From Nitratireductor aquibiodomus NL21 = JCM 21793 (lineage in GTDB: Bacteria; Pseudomonadota; Alphaproteobacteria; Rhizobiales; Rhizobiaceae), in NCBI RefSeq assembly GCF_000615975.1, contig NZ_BAMP01000023.1, forward strand, positions 1-54,674: a stretch of DNA of 54,674 bases, written 5' to 3'. Position 1 is the first letter of the stretch, and each line of letters begins with the position of its first letter. Shown here in pieces: positions 37,483 to 46,601 of the stretch. Under the pieces are notes generated by a model. The model had not been told where the DNA came from. It searched no databases and saw nothing but the letters and a program-made list of their open reading frames with translations. The position numbers and the translations under genes were made by a program.

Positions 37483-38516
37483 ATGAAAAACTCGGTTGTG
37501 GATGCCATCGGCAATACCCCGCTGATCCGCCTGAAGCGGGCCTCGGAGGAGACAGGCTGCGAGATTTTCGGCAAGGCCGAATTCATGAATCCGGGCCAGT
37601 CCGTCAAGGATCGTGCAGGGCTCTTCATCATCCGCGACGCGGAAAAGCGAGGGCTTTTGAGGCCGGGCGGCGTCATTGTCGAGGGGACGGCAGGGAATAC
37701 GGGCATCGGCCTGACCGTGGTTGCCAAGCGCTGGGATATCGTACTGTGATCGTCATCCCTGAAACCCAGAGCCAGGAAAAGAAAGATGCGCTCCGGGTGC
37801 TTGGAGCCGAACTGATCGAAGTTCCGGCCGTGCCTTACAGGAACCCGAACAACTATGTGAAGGTTTCGGGACGCCTTGCAGAACAGATCGCAAAATCGGA
37901 CCCGAACGGGGCCATCTGGGCGAACCAGTTTGACAATGTGGCCAACCGCGAAGGCCATGTGAAAAAGACGGCAGCCGAAATCTGGGAACAGACGGGCGGA
38001 AAGATCGATGGTTTCGTTTCGGCTGTCGGCACGGGCGGCACGCTTGCCGGCGTTGCGGAAGGTCTGCGCCACAAAAACAAGGATGTGAAGGTGGCGCTTG
38101 CCGACCCGATGGGGGCAGCACTCTTCAGCTATTACACCGATGGCGAACTGAAGTCTGAAGGGACGTCGATCACGGAAGGCATCGGGCAGGGGCGCATCAC
38201 GGCCAATCTGGACGGGTTTGCACCCGACTTTTCTTATCAGATACCGGATGAGGAGGCGCTGCCGATCGTCTTCGACCTGGTGCAGGAGGAGGGGCTGTGC
38301 CTCGGCGGGTCGTCAGGAATCAACATTGCCGGCGCCATTCGCCTGGCACGCGAACTCGGACCCGGGCATCGCATTGTGACGTTCTTGTGCGACTATGGTA
38401 CGCGTTATCAGTCCAAGCTGTTCAATCCGTCTTTCCTGCGTGAAAAAGGCCTGCCGGTGCCCGGCTGGATGGAAAGAACGCCGGAAATCGACGTTCCGTT
38501 CGAGGAGGTGGCCTGA
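37483..38516 (+). CDS. cysK: Cysteine synthase A, one frameshift
   Basis: The PLP enzyme that makes cysteine from O-acetylserine and sulfide. The corrected product is 344 residues. It has GNTPLIRL (10-17), NPGQSVKDRAG with the PLP Lys 42, EGTAGNTGIGL, GTGGTLAG and GGSSGINIAGA. The frame is broken near 37728: one G missing turns KALGYRT into KRWDIVL and a stop, with the second frame starting at 37746. TGA and the alaX ATG overlap by one base (38516), so translation is coupled. This length and the GTAGN spelling fit the CysK-like group, as distinct from CBS-domain proteins. Confidence 0.92.
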
Positions 38517-39255
38517 TGGCGCAGACGGAAGCGCTTTTTCGTGACGATGCCTATTTGCGGGATGGAGCGGCGCGTGTCGTGGGCATCAACGATCGCGGCG
38601 GCATCCTGCTCGACCGGACGATGTTTTATGCCACGTCTGGTGGTCAGCCGGGCGACACAGGGCGCCTTACCCGCGAAGACGGTTCGACCATCGAGATCGC
38701 GGCGACGGTGACGGGCGAGACGAAGGATGAGATCATCACGTTCCGGCAGCCGAGCAGGTTCTGCCTGAACTGGGCGAGACGCTTCAGCTGGCGATCGACT
38801 GGGAGCGCCGTTTCAAGCTTATGCGCATGCACACGGCCTGCCATCTTCTGAGCGTTATCTGTCCGTTTCCGATCACCGGCGCCTCGGTGAACGAGGCGGA
38901 TTCGCGGGTGGATTTCGATCTCCCGGATGCGAATGTCACCAAGGAAGAGGTCACCATCAGGCTGATGGAACTGGTCAACGGGGACCATCCTGTTTTCACG
39001 CGGTGGATCAGCGAGGAAGAACTGGAGTCCAATCCCGGCCTGGTGAAATCGAAGAATGTGCGCCCGCCGCGGGGGGCAGGACGCATCCGGCTCGTGTGCA
39101 TCGGCGAGGAGGCGGTTGTCGACAGCCAGCCCTGCGGCGGCACGCATGTGGCAAGCACTGCCGAAGTGGGAGAGATTCATATCGGAAAGATCGAGAAGAA
39201 GGGGCGGGAGAACCGTCGCTTCCGCATTCGTTTCGGCTCATTGCCGGCGAGTTAG
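38516..39255 (+). CDS. Alanyl-tRNA editing protein (AlaX), one frameshift
   Basis: A 246-residue stand-alone editing domain that removes Ser or Gly from mischarged tRNA-Ala. The zinc site is complete in the second half: HTACH (HxxxH) and CGGTH (CxxxH). The first part is DDAYLRDGAARVVGINDRGGILLDRTMFY, then GGQPGDTG, the typical AlaX/AlaRS editing fold. The frame is broken near 38737 by one missing C, joining DEIIHVP to AEQVLPELG in the restored form. The start overlaps the cysK stop by one base. The stop TAG at 39253 lies in a repeat. Genes of this family near cysteine synthase are seen in other alphaproteobacteria (established from memory, not checked). Confidence 0.88.
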
Positions 39256-39358
39256 AGCGGTTCCTCGTTTCATGGAAACGTTGCTCCGCTCAGTCTGTCT
39301 GTTTTTCCGCATTCATGCGGATGTCAGGTGCTGCTACCTGACTGCAAAGTGCTCCAGG
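39250..39358. repeat. Dispersed palindromic repeat, family B, copy 2
   Basis: It starts AGTTAGAGCG, which contains the alaX stop TAG (39253-39255), then CGTTTC/GAAACG inverted arms, CTGTCTGTTTTTCCGCAT, and ends GCTCCAGG. Compared with copy 1, about 33 extra bases with a perfect stem GTCAGGT/ACCTGAC (39323-39342) are inserted before the last block. It ends 14 bases before the sseA start. Confidence 0.72.
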
Positions 39359-39372
39359 ATTGCGAGGATCAG

Positions 39373-40227
39373 ATGAGCGAGACCAGCCTTTTTACTGTTT
39401 CGTCCGCGTGGCTGGAGGAGCGGCTTGGCCAGCCCGGTCTCTCCATTGTCGATGCGTCCTGGTATCTGCAGGCGCAGGGCAGGGACGCGAAGGCGGAGTA
39501 TGAGGCGGGGCATATCCCCGGTGCCGTGTTTTTTGATCAGGACGCGGTGGTGGATCCAGATTCCGACCTGCCCCATGCCTTGCCGGATGCCGCCACCTTT
39601 CAGCGTCATGCGAGCGCGATGGGGATTTCGGAGAGCGATACCATCATCGTCTATGACGGACCGGGATTGTTCTCCGCGCCGCGCGTGTGGTGGATGTTCC
39701 GGGTGATGGGGGCAAAGGATGTGCGGGTGCTGGAGGGCGGTATAGATGGATGGCGGGCCGAGGGCAGGGCGCTGACAAACGAGCCAACCAGGATTGCGCC
39801 CACGGTTTTCAATGCCTCATTCGATGATACGCGCGTCGCAGACATCAAGGCCGTGCGAGGGGTTGTCGAGGACGGATCGGCGCAGATTGCCGATGCGCGG
39901 CCGGCGGGCCGGTTTACGGGGAAAGATCCGGAACCGCGCGCAGGGATGCGGTCCGGACACATGCCGGGCGCACGCAATGTGCCGGCCTCGGCTCTTTCGC
40001 GCGATGGCAGGCTTCTTGCGCCGGAGGACCTGCGGGCGCTGTTCGCGCAGGCGGGGCTTGATCTCGACCGGCCTGTGGTGACGTCGTGCGGTTCGGGCGT
40101 GACGGCAGCGGTGATCACGCTGGCGCTGGAAACGGTCGGACATACAAATAACCGGCTCTATGACGGTTCATGGAGCGAATGGGGCGGACGCGAAGACACT
40201 CCCGTGGCGACGGGCAGGGAAAGCTGA
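39373..40227 (+). CDS. sseA: 3-mercaptopyruvate sulfurtransferase
   Basis: A 284-residue two-domain rhodanese that moves sulfur from 3-mercaptopyruvate to thiols or cyanide. The inactive first domain reads IVDASWYL and VYDGPGLFSAPRVWWMFR; the second has the active loop SCGSGVTAAV with the catalytic Cys near 238. Motif G-H-M/I-P-G-A occurs in each (GHIPGAVFFD, GHMPGARNVP). ATG 39373 follows GAGG. It lies 117 bases after alaX, in the cysK-alaX-sseA direction, suggesting a cysteine and sulfur unit, perhaps with the repeat as a processing site. Confidence 0.92.
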   Translation: MSETSLFTVSSAWLEERLGQPGLSIVDASWYLQAQGRDAKAEYEAGHIPGAVFFDQDAVVDPDSDLPHALPDAATFQRHASAMGISESDTIIVYDGPGLFSAPRVWWMFRVMGAKDVRVLEGGIDGWRAEGRALTNEPTRIAPTVFNASFDDTRVADIKAVRGVVEDGSAQIADARPAGRFTGKDPEPRAGMRSGHMPGARNVPASALSRDGRLLAPEDLRALFAQAGLDLDRPVVTSCGSGVTAAVITLALETVGHTNNRLYDGSWSEWGGREDTPVATGRES

Positions 40228-40317
40228 AAGCGGGGCAACGGCGCGTTCATCGTCAATTCAGCCGCACCGCATGAAGATGCGGGCAATCGACGAACCGTTT
40301 CCCGAAAGGAGCCTTCC

Positions 40318-40875
40318 ATGCTGAACCGCCGTCAAATGCTGGGCGCAGTCATCGCGGCATCGCTGATGCCGGGTGCGGCCATGGCGCAATCTTCCATGCC
40401 CTCGGCGTCACGCATCCAGCGGAGCCTCGAAGCTGCTCCGGCGCAGCGCGTGCGCCCGCAGGACCGGGTGACGGTGCGCGAACTGAAACGCCGGCCGGAC
40501 CTGCGCCGCCGGGCGCCCTCGATTGACATTCAGGCGATCAATTTCGGCTTCGATTCGGCCGAAATACCCTATTCGCAGTTCCGCAAGGTGGAGGAGATCG
40601 CCGATGCGCTGCATCGGCTGCGTCGCCGCCGGCCGGGAACAGTGGTGCTTCTTGAAGGACACACCGATGCGGTCGGGTCTTTCGGCTATAACCAGCAGCT
40701 CTCCGAGCGCCGGGCCGCCTCGCTGCGGCGCGTTCTGGTGCGGGAGTTCCGCGTGCCCGCACGCATGCTGGAAACGGTGGGCTATGGCGAGGAGTTTCTT
40801 CTGGTGCCCACGCCCCATGAGAACTGGCGCAACCGGCGCGTCACGCTGCGGCGCATCGACGATTTCCTTCGCTGA
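40318..40875 (+). CDS. OmpA-family protein
   Basis: A 185-residue exported protein with an N-terminal signal (MLNRRQMLGAVIAASLMPGAAMA) carrying a twin-arginine-like NRRQMLG, so Tat export is possible. The OmpA C-terminal domain follows: INFGFDSAEI, the peptidoglycan-binding GHTDAVGSFGYNQQLSERRA, GYGEE and NRRV. The middle is basic, with no membrane barrel. AAGGAG lies before the ATG. It probably anchors the envelope to peptidoglycan. A tandem repeat starts at its last codon. Confidence 0.86.
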   Translation: MLNRRQMLGAVIAASLMPGAAMAQSSMPSASRIQRSLEAAPAQRVRPQDRVTVRELKRRPDLRRRAPSIDIQAINFGFDSAEIPYSQFRKVEEIADALHRLRRRRPGTVVLLEGHTDAVGSFGYNQQLSERRAASLRRVLVREFRVPARMLETVGYGEEFLLVPTPHENWRNRRVTLRRIDDFLR

Positions 40876-40926
40876 CGAGGGAATTGGGCGCTGACAGGGG
40901 AATTGGGCGCTGACAGGGGAATTTGG
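40870..40926. repeat. Three tandem copies of a 19-bp unit across the ompA-like stop codon
   Basis: The unit CGCTGACAGGGGAATTGGG is repeated three times with period 19 (40870, 40889, 40908). The first copy differs by a base and includes the CGC TGA that ends the gene; the last differs at the end. Each unit contains an in-register TGA. No palindrome is visible. Confidence 0.75.
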
Positions 40927-40995
40927 CCGGAATCGGGTGGAAGCTGCGGTTCCGGCAGGCAAACTGGTCTCCATCAGCTTTGAAGGAGACCAGTC

Positions 40996-41469
40996 ATGGG
41001 ATTGATCAAGTTTGTGGCCATGGGGAGCGATGAAGCGAAAGCTTTTCGCAATGGCGCGCCCGATGCTTATGGGATGAAGCCCGAACGAAGACTATCGGAC
41101 GGCAGCGGTGTTCCCTGTCGCCATTGCCTGCGTTCGGTACCCGAGGGCACGCCCTATCTTACCCTGGCGTATCGGCCGTTTCCGCAAACCCAGCCCTATG
41201 CCGAGACCGGGCCGGTTTTCCTGTGTGCGGAGGAATGCGAACGGGCGCCGGACAGCGATGTCATGCCCGCGCTGTTTCGTGCCCGCACGGAGTGGCTGCT
41301 GCGCGGCTACGGTCATGACGACCGCATCGTCTACGGTACGGGAGCGGTGACGCCAAAACAGGATATCTGTACGCGGGCGCACGAACTCCTGCAGCGTGAA
41401 GATATTGCCTATCTGCATATGCGTTCCGCGCAATACAACTGCTACCAGGTGCGCATAGACCGGGCCTGA
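40996..41469 (+). CDS. DUF1203 family protein
   Basis: A 157-residue protein matching DUF1203: IKFVAMGSDEAKAFRNG, CRHCLRSVPEGTPYLTLAYRPF with two cysteines, PYAETGPVFLCAEEC and a C-terminal YLHMRSAQYNCYQVRI. The cysteines and histidines could bind a metal, but no function is known. AAGGAG is present before ATG 40996. It is convergent with the alanine dehydrogenase gene; a terminator lies between. Confidence 0.8.
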   Translation: MGLIKFVAMGSDEAKAFRNGAPDAYGMKPERRLSDGSGVPCRHCLRSVPEGTPYLTLAYRPFPQTQPYAETGPVFLCAEECERAPDSDVMPALFRARTEWLLRGYGHDDRIVYGTGAVTPKQDICTRAHELLQREDIAYLHMRSAQYNCYQVRIDRA

Positions 41470-41502
41470 TCGCACTCACGCCGAACGCCTCTCGAAAAAA
41501 AA

Positions 41503-41522
41503 GCCCGCCGTTTCCGGCGGGC
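41503..41522 (-). terminator. Rho-independent terminator of ald
   Basis: A perfect 8-bp GCCCGCCG/CGGCGGGC stem with a four-base loop lies 25 bases after the ald stop. On the minus strand the stem is followed by eight T residues (41502-41495). Confidence 0.88.
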
Positions 41523-41547
41523 AACGTTGGAGGCAGAGTGTTTATTC

Positions 41548-42663
41548 TCAGGCGGCGAGCGCGGATTTTGGCTCGGCCATTTCGTAGCCCAACGCTTCGG
41601 CAACGGCCTGATTGGTGATGCGGCCCTTGTGGACGTTCAGGCCATTGCGCAGGTTCTGATCGTCGACGAGTGCCTTGAGGCCCTTGTCGGCAAGCTGAAG
41701 GCCATAGTGCAGCGTGGCGTTGTTCAGCGCATGCGCGGAGGTGACGGGAACGGCGCCCGGCATGTTGGCCACGCAATAGTGGATGATGCCGTCGACCTCG
41801 TATGTGGGGTCAGAATGGGTGGTCGCATGCGAGGTTTCGAAGCAGCCACCCTGATCGATGGCGACGTCGACCAGCACGGTGCCCTTCTTCATGCCCGAAA
41901 GCATCTCGCGGGTGACCAGCTTGGGCGCTGCAGCGCCCGGAATGAGCACGGCACCGACGATGACATCGGAGGAGAAGCACTCTTCCTCAAGTGCCTCGAC
42001 GGTGGAATAGCGCGTGTGGACGCGGCCGTTAAAGATGTCATCCAGCTCGCGCAGGCGGGGGATGGAGCGGTCGATGATCGTCACATCGGCACCGAGGCCG
42101 ACCGCCATCTTGGCCGCATTGAGGCCCACCACGCCGCCGCCGATGATGGCAACCTTGCCGGGCAGAACGCCGGGCACGCCGCCAAGCAGCACGCCGCGTC
42201 CACCATTGGCTTTCTGAAGCGCGGTGGCGCCTGCCTGGATGGCAAGGCGGCCCGCGACCTCGGACATCGGAGCGAGAAGTGGAAGCCCACCGCGCGCGTC
42301 GGTGACGGTCTCGTAGGCGATGGCAGTGACGCCGGAATCGACCAGGCCGCGTGTCTGATCCGGATCGGGCGCCAGGTGGAGATAGGTGTAGAGGATCTGG
42401 TCTTCGCGGAGTTGCACCCATTCCGAGGGTTGCGGCTCCTTGACCTTAACGATCATGTCCGACCTGGTGAAAACCTCTTCGGCCGAGCTGGCGATGGTGG
42501 CGCCGGCTGCACGGTAGGCGTTGTCGTCGGCACCGATGCCGGCACCAGCGCCGGCTTCCACGAGCACATCGTGTCCGTGCGCCACATATTCGCGCACGGA
42601 GCCCGGTGTCAGGCCGACGCGGTATTCATGATTCTTGATTTCCTTCGGGCAGCCGACGCGCAT
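41548..42663 (-). CDS. ald: Alanine dehydrogenase
   Basis: A 371-residue NAD-dependent enzyme that interconverts alanine with pyruvate and ammonia. [20 protein letters not shown] opens the protein with the pyruvate-binding Arg, and [10 protein letters not shown] follows. The NAD site is [17 protein letters not shown] near 170-186, and [10 protein letters not shown] and the [12 protein letters not shown] loop near the end match Ald. The start at 42663 (Met-Arg-Val) fits the family length; the frame from 42717 adds 18 residues through the promoter. It is divergent from an Lrp-family regulator. Confidence 0.93.
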   Translation of the reverse strand: MRVGCPKEIKNHEYRVGLTPGSVREYVAHGHDVLVEAGAGAGIGADDNAYRAAGATIASSAEEVFTRSDMIVKVKEPQPSEWVQLREDQILYTYLHLAPDPDQTRGLVDSGVTAIAYETVTDARGGLPLLAPMSEVAGRLAIQAGATALQKANGGRGVLLGGVPGVLPGKVAIIGGGVVGLNAAKMAVGLGADVTIIDRSIPRLRELDDIFNGRVHTRYSTVEALEEECFSSDVIVGAVLIPGAAAPKLVTREMLSGMKKGTVLVDVAIDQGGCFETSHATTHSDPTYEVDGIIHYCVANMPGAVPVTSAHALNNATLHYGLQLADKGLKALVDDQNLRNGLNVHKGRITNQAVAEALGYEMAEPKSALAA

Positions 42664-42767
42664 CCGTGTCTCCTCCGACGTTTTGCGAATTTTCTGGCTT
42701 AATGAATGAGACCACAAAACTGGCCGAACGTCTTTGCGAAGATGTTTGCGCTTGGTGGTGTTTTTCG

Positions 42768-42796
42768 CTATTTTTTGCGCAAAATAGAAATTCTAT
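42768..42796. promoter_or_regulatory. Overlapping palindromes between ald and the Lrp-type regulator
   Basis: CTATTTT and AAAATAG (42768-42774, 42781-42787) form one inverted repeat with a TTGCGC spacer. ATAGAA-A-TTCTAT (42784-42796) forms a second overlapping it. They lie 18 bases before the regulator ATG and 105 from ald, as expected for an AldR-type operator. Binding is inferred. Confidence 0.6.
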
Positions 42797-42813
42797 GGGA
42801 GGAAGTTCGATTT

Positions 42814-43287
42814 ATGGCCCTTGATAGGATTGATATCGCTATTCTGGAAGTGCTCCAGAAGGATGGGCGGATCTCCAATTCGGCGCTTGCGGAGAAGGTG
42901 GGGCTCTCCCAGTCGGCCTGTTCCCGCCGTCTCGACAATCTGGAGAAGAGCGGTGTTGTCAAGGGATACCACGCCCGGCTCTCAAATGCAGCCCTTGGAC
43001 ATGGGGTTACGGTGATTGTGCATATTTCGCTGTCGGGACAGTTCGAGCGGACGCTCAGTGAGTTCGAAGCAGCCGTGCAGCGGTGCCCGAATGTGGTGTC
43101 GTGCCATCTGATGTCGGGTGAGTACGACTATATTCTGCGGATCGCTGCGCGCGACCTGCAGGACTATGAGCGTGTCCACAAGGAGTGGCTGACGGGCATG
43201 CCGCACGTGATCAAGATCAACTCGGCTTTTGCATTGCGCGAGGTGGTCGACCGGACAGGCGTGGGGCTGAAGCCGCAGATGGCGTGA
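42814..43287 (+). CDS. Lrp/AsnC-family regulator, probable regulator of ald
   Basis: A 157-residue feast/famine protein. HTH: DIAILEVLQKDGRISNSALAEKVGLSQSACSRRLDNLEKSGV (about 7-48), then GYHARLSNAALG and the effector RAM domain with the SGEYDYILRIAARD motif. ATG 42814 was chosen after GGAGG; the frame from 42706 runs through the operator. It is divergent from alanine dehydrogenase, the classic AldR/DadR arrangement in which alanine activates ald. This role is inferred from the context. Confidence 0.9.
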   Translation: MALDRIDIAILEVLQKDGRISNSALAEKVGLSQSACSRRLDNLEKSGVVKGYHARLSNAALGHGVTVIVHISLSGQFERTLSEFEAAVQRCPNVVSCHLMSGEYDYILRIAARDLQDYERVHKEWLTGMPHVIKINSAFALREVVDRTGVGLKPQMA

Positions 43288-43299
43288 GGCCGGTGGGCA

Positions 43300-43950
43300 T
43301 CAGCCGGCGGTGACGATGCGATCCATCGGAATGTCGTGCGGCTGGGGATAGATCGTCGGGAGTTGCGAGAAGGCGTATCCGATGCCGACGAGCAGCGGCT
43401 TTCTCGGCAGGGCGGCAATCGTGCGGTCATAGAATCCACCACCATAGCCCAGCCTGTAGTTGCCTTTATCGAAACCGACCAGCGGCGAGACGACGATATC
43501 GGGAACGATCTCTTTGTCGGTTGCCGGAACGGGGATGTTCCAGACACCGCGTTCGAGTGTGTCTCCGGGACGATAGGGGCGAAAGACAAGGGGCGCGGCT
43601 TTCTGGATGACGACCGGCAGGGCCGTCATGGCACCGCGATCATGGAGCGTGGCAAGCCATGGGCGCAGGTCCGGCTCGCCCCGGAACGGCCAGTAGAGGC
43701 CGATCACGCGGCCCGATGGATCGCCGATCAGAGCGTCGAGCTTCTGCGCGATGATGCCTGCAAGGTGGGTGCGTTCGGCGGCGGGAACGGCTAGGCGCTC
43801 GGCGATCAGGCGGTCGCGCGTGGCCTTGCGCCAGCGACGCACCTCCGGCCAGACTTCCGCGCTTGAGATGCCGGCGCGACCGTCCAGTTCATGCATGAAA
43901 CAGGGTGGCGAGGCATGAGGCCTGGTTCTGTCGCCCGGTGTGTCGCTCAT
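43300..43950 (-). CDS. 5-formyltetrahydrofolate cyclo-ligase
   Basis: A 216-residue enzyme converting 5-formyl-THF to 5,10-methenyl-THF with ATP (YgfA/MTHFS family). Characteristic parts are [30 protein letters not shown] and [21 protein letters not shown], the ATP/folate loop. The N-terminus has about 30 extra residues rich in Pro and Arg. GGAGG is ten bases before the ATG. The gene is divergent from the phosphoesterase and convergent with the Lrp-type regulator. The usual 6S RNA gene upstream of ygfA was looked for and not found. Confidence 0.9.
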   Translation of the reverse strand: MSDTPGDRTRPHASPPCFMHELDGRAGISSAEVWPEVRRWRKATRDRLIAERLAVPAAERTHLAGIIAQKLDALIGDPSGRVIGLYWPFRGEPDLRPWLATLHDRGAMTALPVVIQKAAPLVFRPYRPGDTLERGVWNIPVPATDKEIVPDIVVSPLVGFDKGNYRLGYGGGFYDRTIAALPRKPLLVGIGYAFSQLPTIYPQPHDIPMDRIVTAG

Positions 43951-44156
43951 CCTCGCGTCTCCTCCGCATTCGCTGCAGCCGGATCCGATGCTGCTGCATT
44001 TGCTGTCCGGGCGCTGTTCTGCATGCGACAGGGTTCGCTCACAACGTGCCGGTCGACTGTCATGCGCGCGTCACGAGATTTTGCTGGAAGTCTCGGCGCG
44101 ACGGCGCAATCATGCTCCTTCGCCGGTTCCTTTTCAAAGGCCCAGGAGAGACGATC

Positions 44157-46132
44157 ATGATGTCCGCATACGCCTCCATGTCCCGCCGTTCGTTTTTAGC
44201 AGGCTCGGCTGCTGCAGGTTCTCTGGTGCTGATGCATCCTTTTTCCGCCAAGGCTTCGGTGAACCAGGCGCATTTGCGCATTATGGAAACCACCGACCTG
44301 CATGTGCATGTCTTTCCCTACGATTATTACGCCGACAAGCCCAATGACACGATGGGGCTCGCCCGCACGGCGTCTATCATCGACGCAATCCGCGCCGAGG
44401 CAACGAACTCGATCCTCGTCGACAATGGCGATTTCCTCCAGGGCAACCCAATGGGCGATTACATCGCCTATGAGCGCGGCATGCGCGAGGGCGACATCCA
44501 CCCTGTCATCAAGGGGATGAACACGCTCGGCTATGATTGCTCGACGCTTGGCAATCACGAGTTCAATTACGGGCTCGATTTCATGTTCAAGGTGCTTGCG
44601 GGCGCGAATTTCCCCTTTGTCTGCGCCAACCTGACCAAGGGGCAGCTTGCCGCCAGCGGCCGCGGCGATGACTTGTTCCTGAAACCCTACGTGATCCTTG
44701 ACCGGATGGTGAAGGACGGCGATGGCGCGGAGCACCCGATCCGCGTGGGGCTTATCGGCTTCGTGCCACCGCAGATCATGAACTGGGATTCCAAGCATCT
44801 GACCGGCAAGGCGATGACACGCGACATCGTTCGGGCGGCGGAGGCCTGGGTTCCGCAGATGCGCGAGGAGGGCGCCGATATCGTGGTGGCGCTGTCGCAT
44901 TCGGGCATTGGCCCGGCGCAGTATGAGGAAAATCTCGAGAACGCTTCGCTGCTGCTTGCCGGTGTCGATGGTATCGACGCCATCGTGACGGGGCACAGCC
45001 ATCTCGATTTTCCCGGTCCGAAGTTTGAAGGGCTTGAAGGTGTCGACAACGCCAGGGGCACAATTGCCGGGAAACCTGCCGTCATGGGGGGCTTCTGGGG
45101 ATCGCATCTGGGCCTGATCGACCTGCTTCTGGAAAGGGACGGGCAGAGCTGGGTGGTGGTGAACGCGACGTCCGAGGCGCGCCCGATCTTCAAGCGTGTG
45201 GAACGCCAGACCGAGCCGCTGGTCGAAAGCAAGGCGGAGGTCGAGGAAGCGGTGCGCGAAGACCACGAGGCAACGCTGAAATATGTGCGCACCGCGGTGG
45301 GCAAGACGTCTGCGCCGCTGCATTCCTATTTCGCGCTGGTGGCCGACGACCCATCCGTGCAGATCGTGAGCCAGGCACAGACCTGGTACATCACCGACAT
45401 GCTGAAGGATGGCGAATACCGGGATCTGCCCGTACTTTCGGCGGCTGCGCCCTTCAAGGCCGGCGGGCGCGGCGGTCCGGACTATTACACGGATGTGCCA
45501 GCGGGCGATGTGGCGATCAAGAACGTCGCCGATCTTTATCTTTATCCCAACACGGTGCAGGCCGTTCTGGTGACGGGTGCGGATGTGAAGGAATGGCTGG
45601 AGATGTCGGCCGGCATTTTCAATCTGGTGGAACCCGGCAAGTCGGACCAGCCGCTGCTCGACCCCTCGTTCCCGTCCTACAATTTCGACGTGATCGACGG
45701 CGTGACCTATCGGATAGACCTGTCCCAGCCACCGAAATATTCGTCCAAGGGCGAGCTCTTGAACGCGGATTCGAACCGCATCGTGGATCTGCAGTTCAAT
45801 GGCGCGGCGGTCGACCCGGCTCAGAAATTCATCGTCGCTACGAACAATTACCGTGGTGGGGGCGGAGGCAATTTTCCGGGGATAGGGCCGGACAAGGTGA
45901 TCTTTGCTGCACCGGACACGAATCGCGATGTGATCGTGCGCTATATCGTGGAGCAGGGAACCATCAACCATCCGCAGACGCCAACTGGACCTTCAAGCCT
46001 CTGGCCGACACGTCGGTTCTTTTCGAGACAGGCCCCAAAGGCGCGGAATTCGCGTCGAGTGTCGAGGGTGTTTCGATTGAACCGGCTGGCGAAGGGCAGG
46101 AAGGTTTTGCGCTCTACCGCATCACGCTTTAG
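44157..46132 (+). CDS. 2',3'-cyclic-nucleotide 2'-phosphodiesterase / 5'-nucleotidase-type protein, one frameshift
   Basis: A 658-residue (corrected) periplasmic metallophosphoesterase of the CpdB/UshA group that frees nucleosides and phosphate from nucleotides. A Tat signal ([13 protein letters not shown]) is followed by the di-metal centre: TTDLHVHV (D and H), [11 protein letters not shown] (D and N), [12 protein letters not shown] (NHE), a SHSG-like ALSHSGIG and TGHSHLD. The C-terminal 5'-nucleotidase domain has [11 protein letters not shown] and [11 protein letters not shown]. The frame breaks near 45969, one C missing (NPSADANW becomes NHPQTPTG), so the end is read in another frame to TAG 46132. 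AGGAG supports ATG 44157. Confidence 0.9.
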
Positions 46133-46146
46133 CCAGGGGCAGGAGG

Positions 46147-46173
46147 GGCTGGGCTTTGCGCCCGGCCTTTTTT
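46147..46173 (+). terminator. Rho-independent terminator of the phosphoesterase gene
   Basis: GGCTGGGC pairs with GCCCGGCC (one G-T wobble) around TTTGC, followed by six T, 15 bases past the stop. This supports the corrected end at 46132. Confidence 0.85.
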
Positions 46174-46296
46174 CTTTGCGAAACAGTCTTTTGTTCGGCG
46201 GCGTTGAGGTTTTGATTCCGCTCCTGCGGCGTGACGCTGCATTGACATTCAGGCGATGCGGCGCGATTTGCGGGCACATTTTCAGGAGACAGGCCC

Positions 46297-46593
46297 GTGA
46301 TTCGACACATCGTTTTCTTCAGCGCCAGAGACGAGGCCGACGTGGAGCGGATTGCCGAGGGCCTGCGTATGTTGGCCGATATTCCGCACTCCGATTTTTT
46401 CGAGGTTGGCATCAACCGCAAGGTCGACCAGATCGGCACCGAAGTGGATGTCATCGTTTACGCGGAGTTCCGCGACGAAGCGGCGCTGGCAGCATACAAG
46501 GCAGACCCGATCTATGAGGCGTGTACGGCCAGGGTGCGGCCCCTGCGCGAGATGCGCATCGCCGCCGATTTCGTTTCCCGGAAAACCGACTGA
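46297..46593 (+). CDS. Dabb-family (stress-responsive alpha/beta barrel) protein
   Basis: A 98-residue dimeric ferredoxin-like barrel protein. It starts [12 protein letters not shown], the usual Dabb opening, and ends [30 protein letters not shown] and [17 protein letters not shown] are typical. No enzymatic role is established. The start is GTG 46297 with AGGAG upstream. It is convergent with the photolyase gene, eight bases from its stop. Confidence 0.83.
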   Translation: MIRHIVFFSARDEADVERIAEGLRMLADIPHSDFFEVGINRKVDQIGTEVDVIVYAEFRDEAALAAYKADPIYEACTARVRPLREMRIAADFVSRKTD

Positions 46594-46601
46594 CGGGCAC
46601 G

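Noticed and set aside
41527-42702. 391-codon plus-strand ORF opposite ald
   Set aside because: Starts inside the ald terminator region and reads through a clear alanine dehydrogenase on the other strand.
43951-44156. 6S RNA gene upstream of the 5-formyl-THF cyclo-ligase
   Set aside because: 6S RNA often lies here in proteobacteria, but no long closing stem with a central bubble could be drawn, and the space holds the divergent gene's promoter.
44196-45971. 591-codon minus-strand ORF opposite the phosphoesterase
   Set aside because: A shadow frame: histidine- and arginine-rich, no recognisable motif, and the plus-strand gene is certain.
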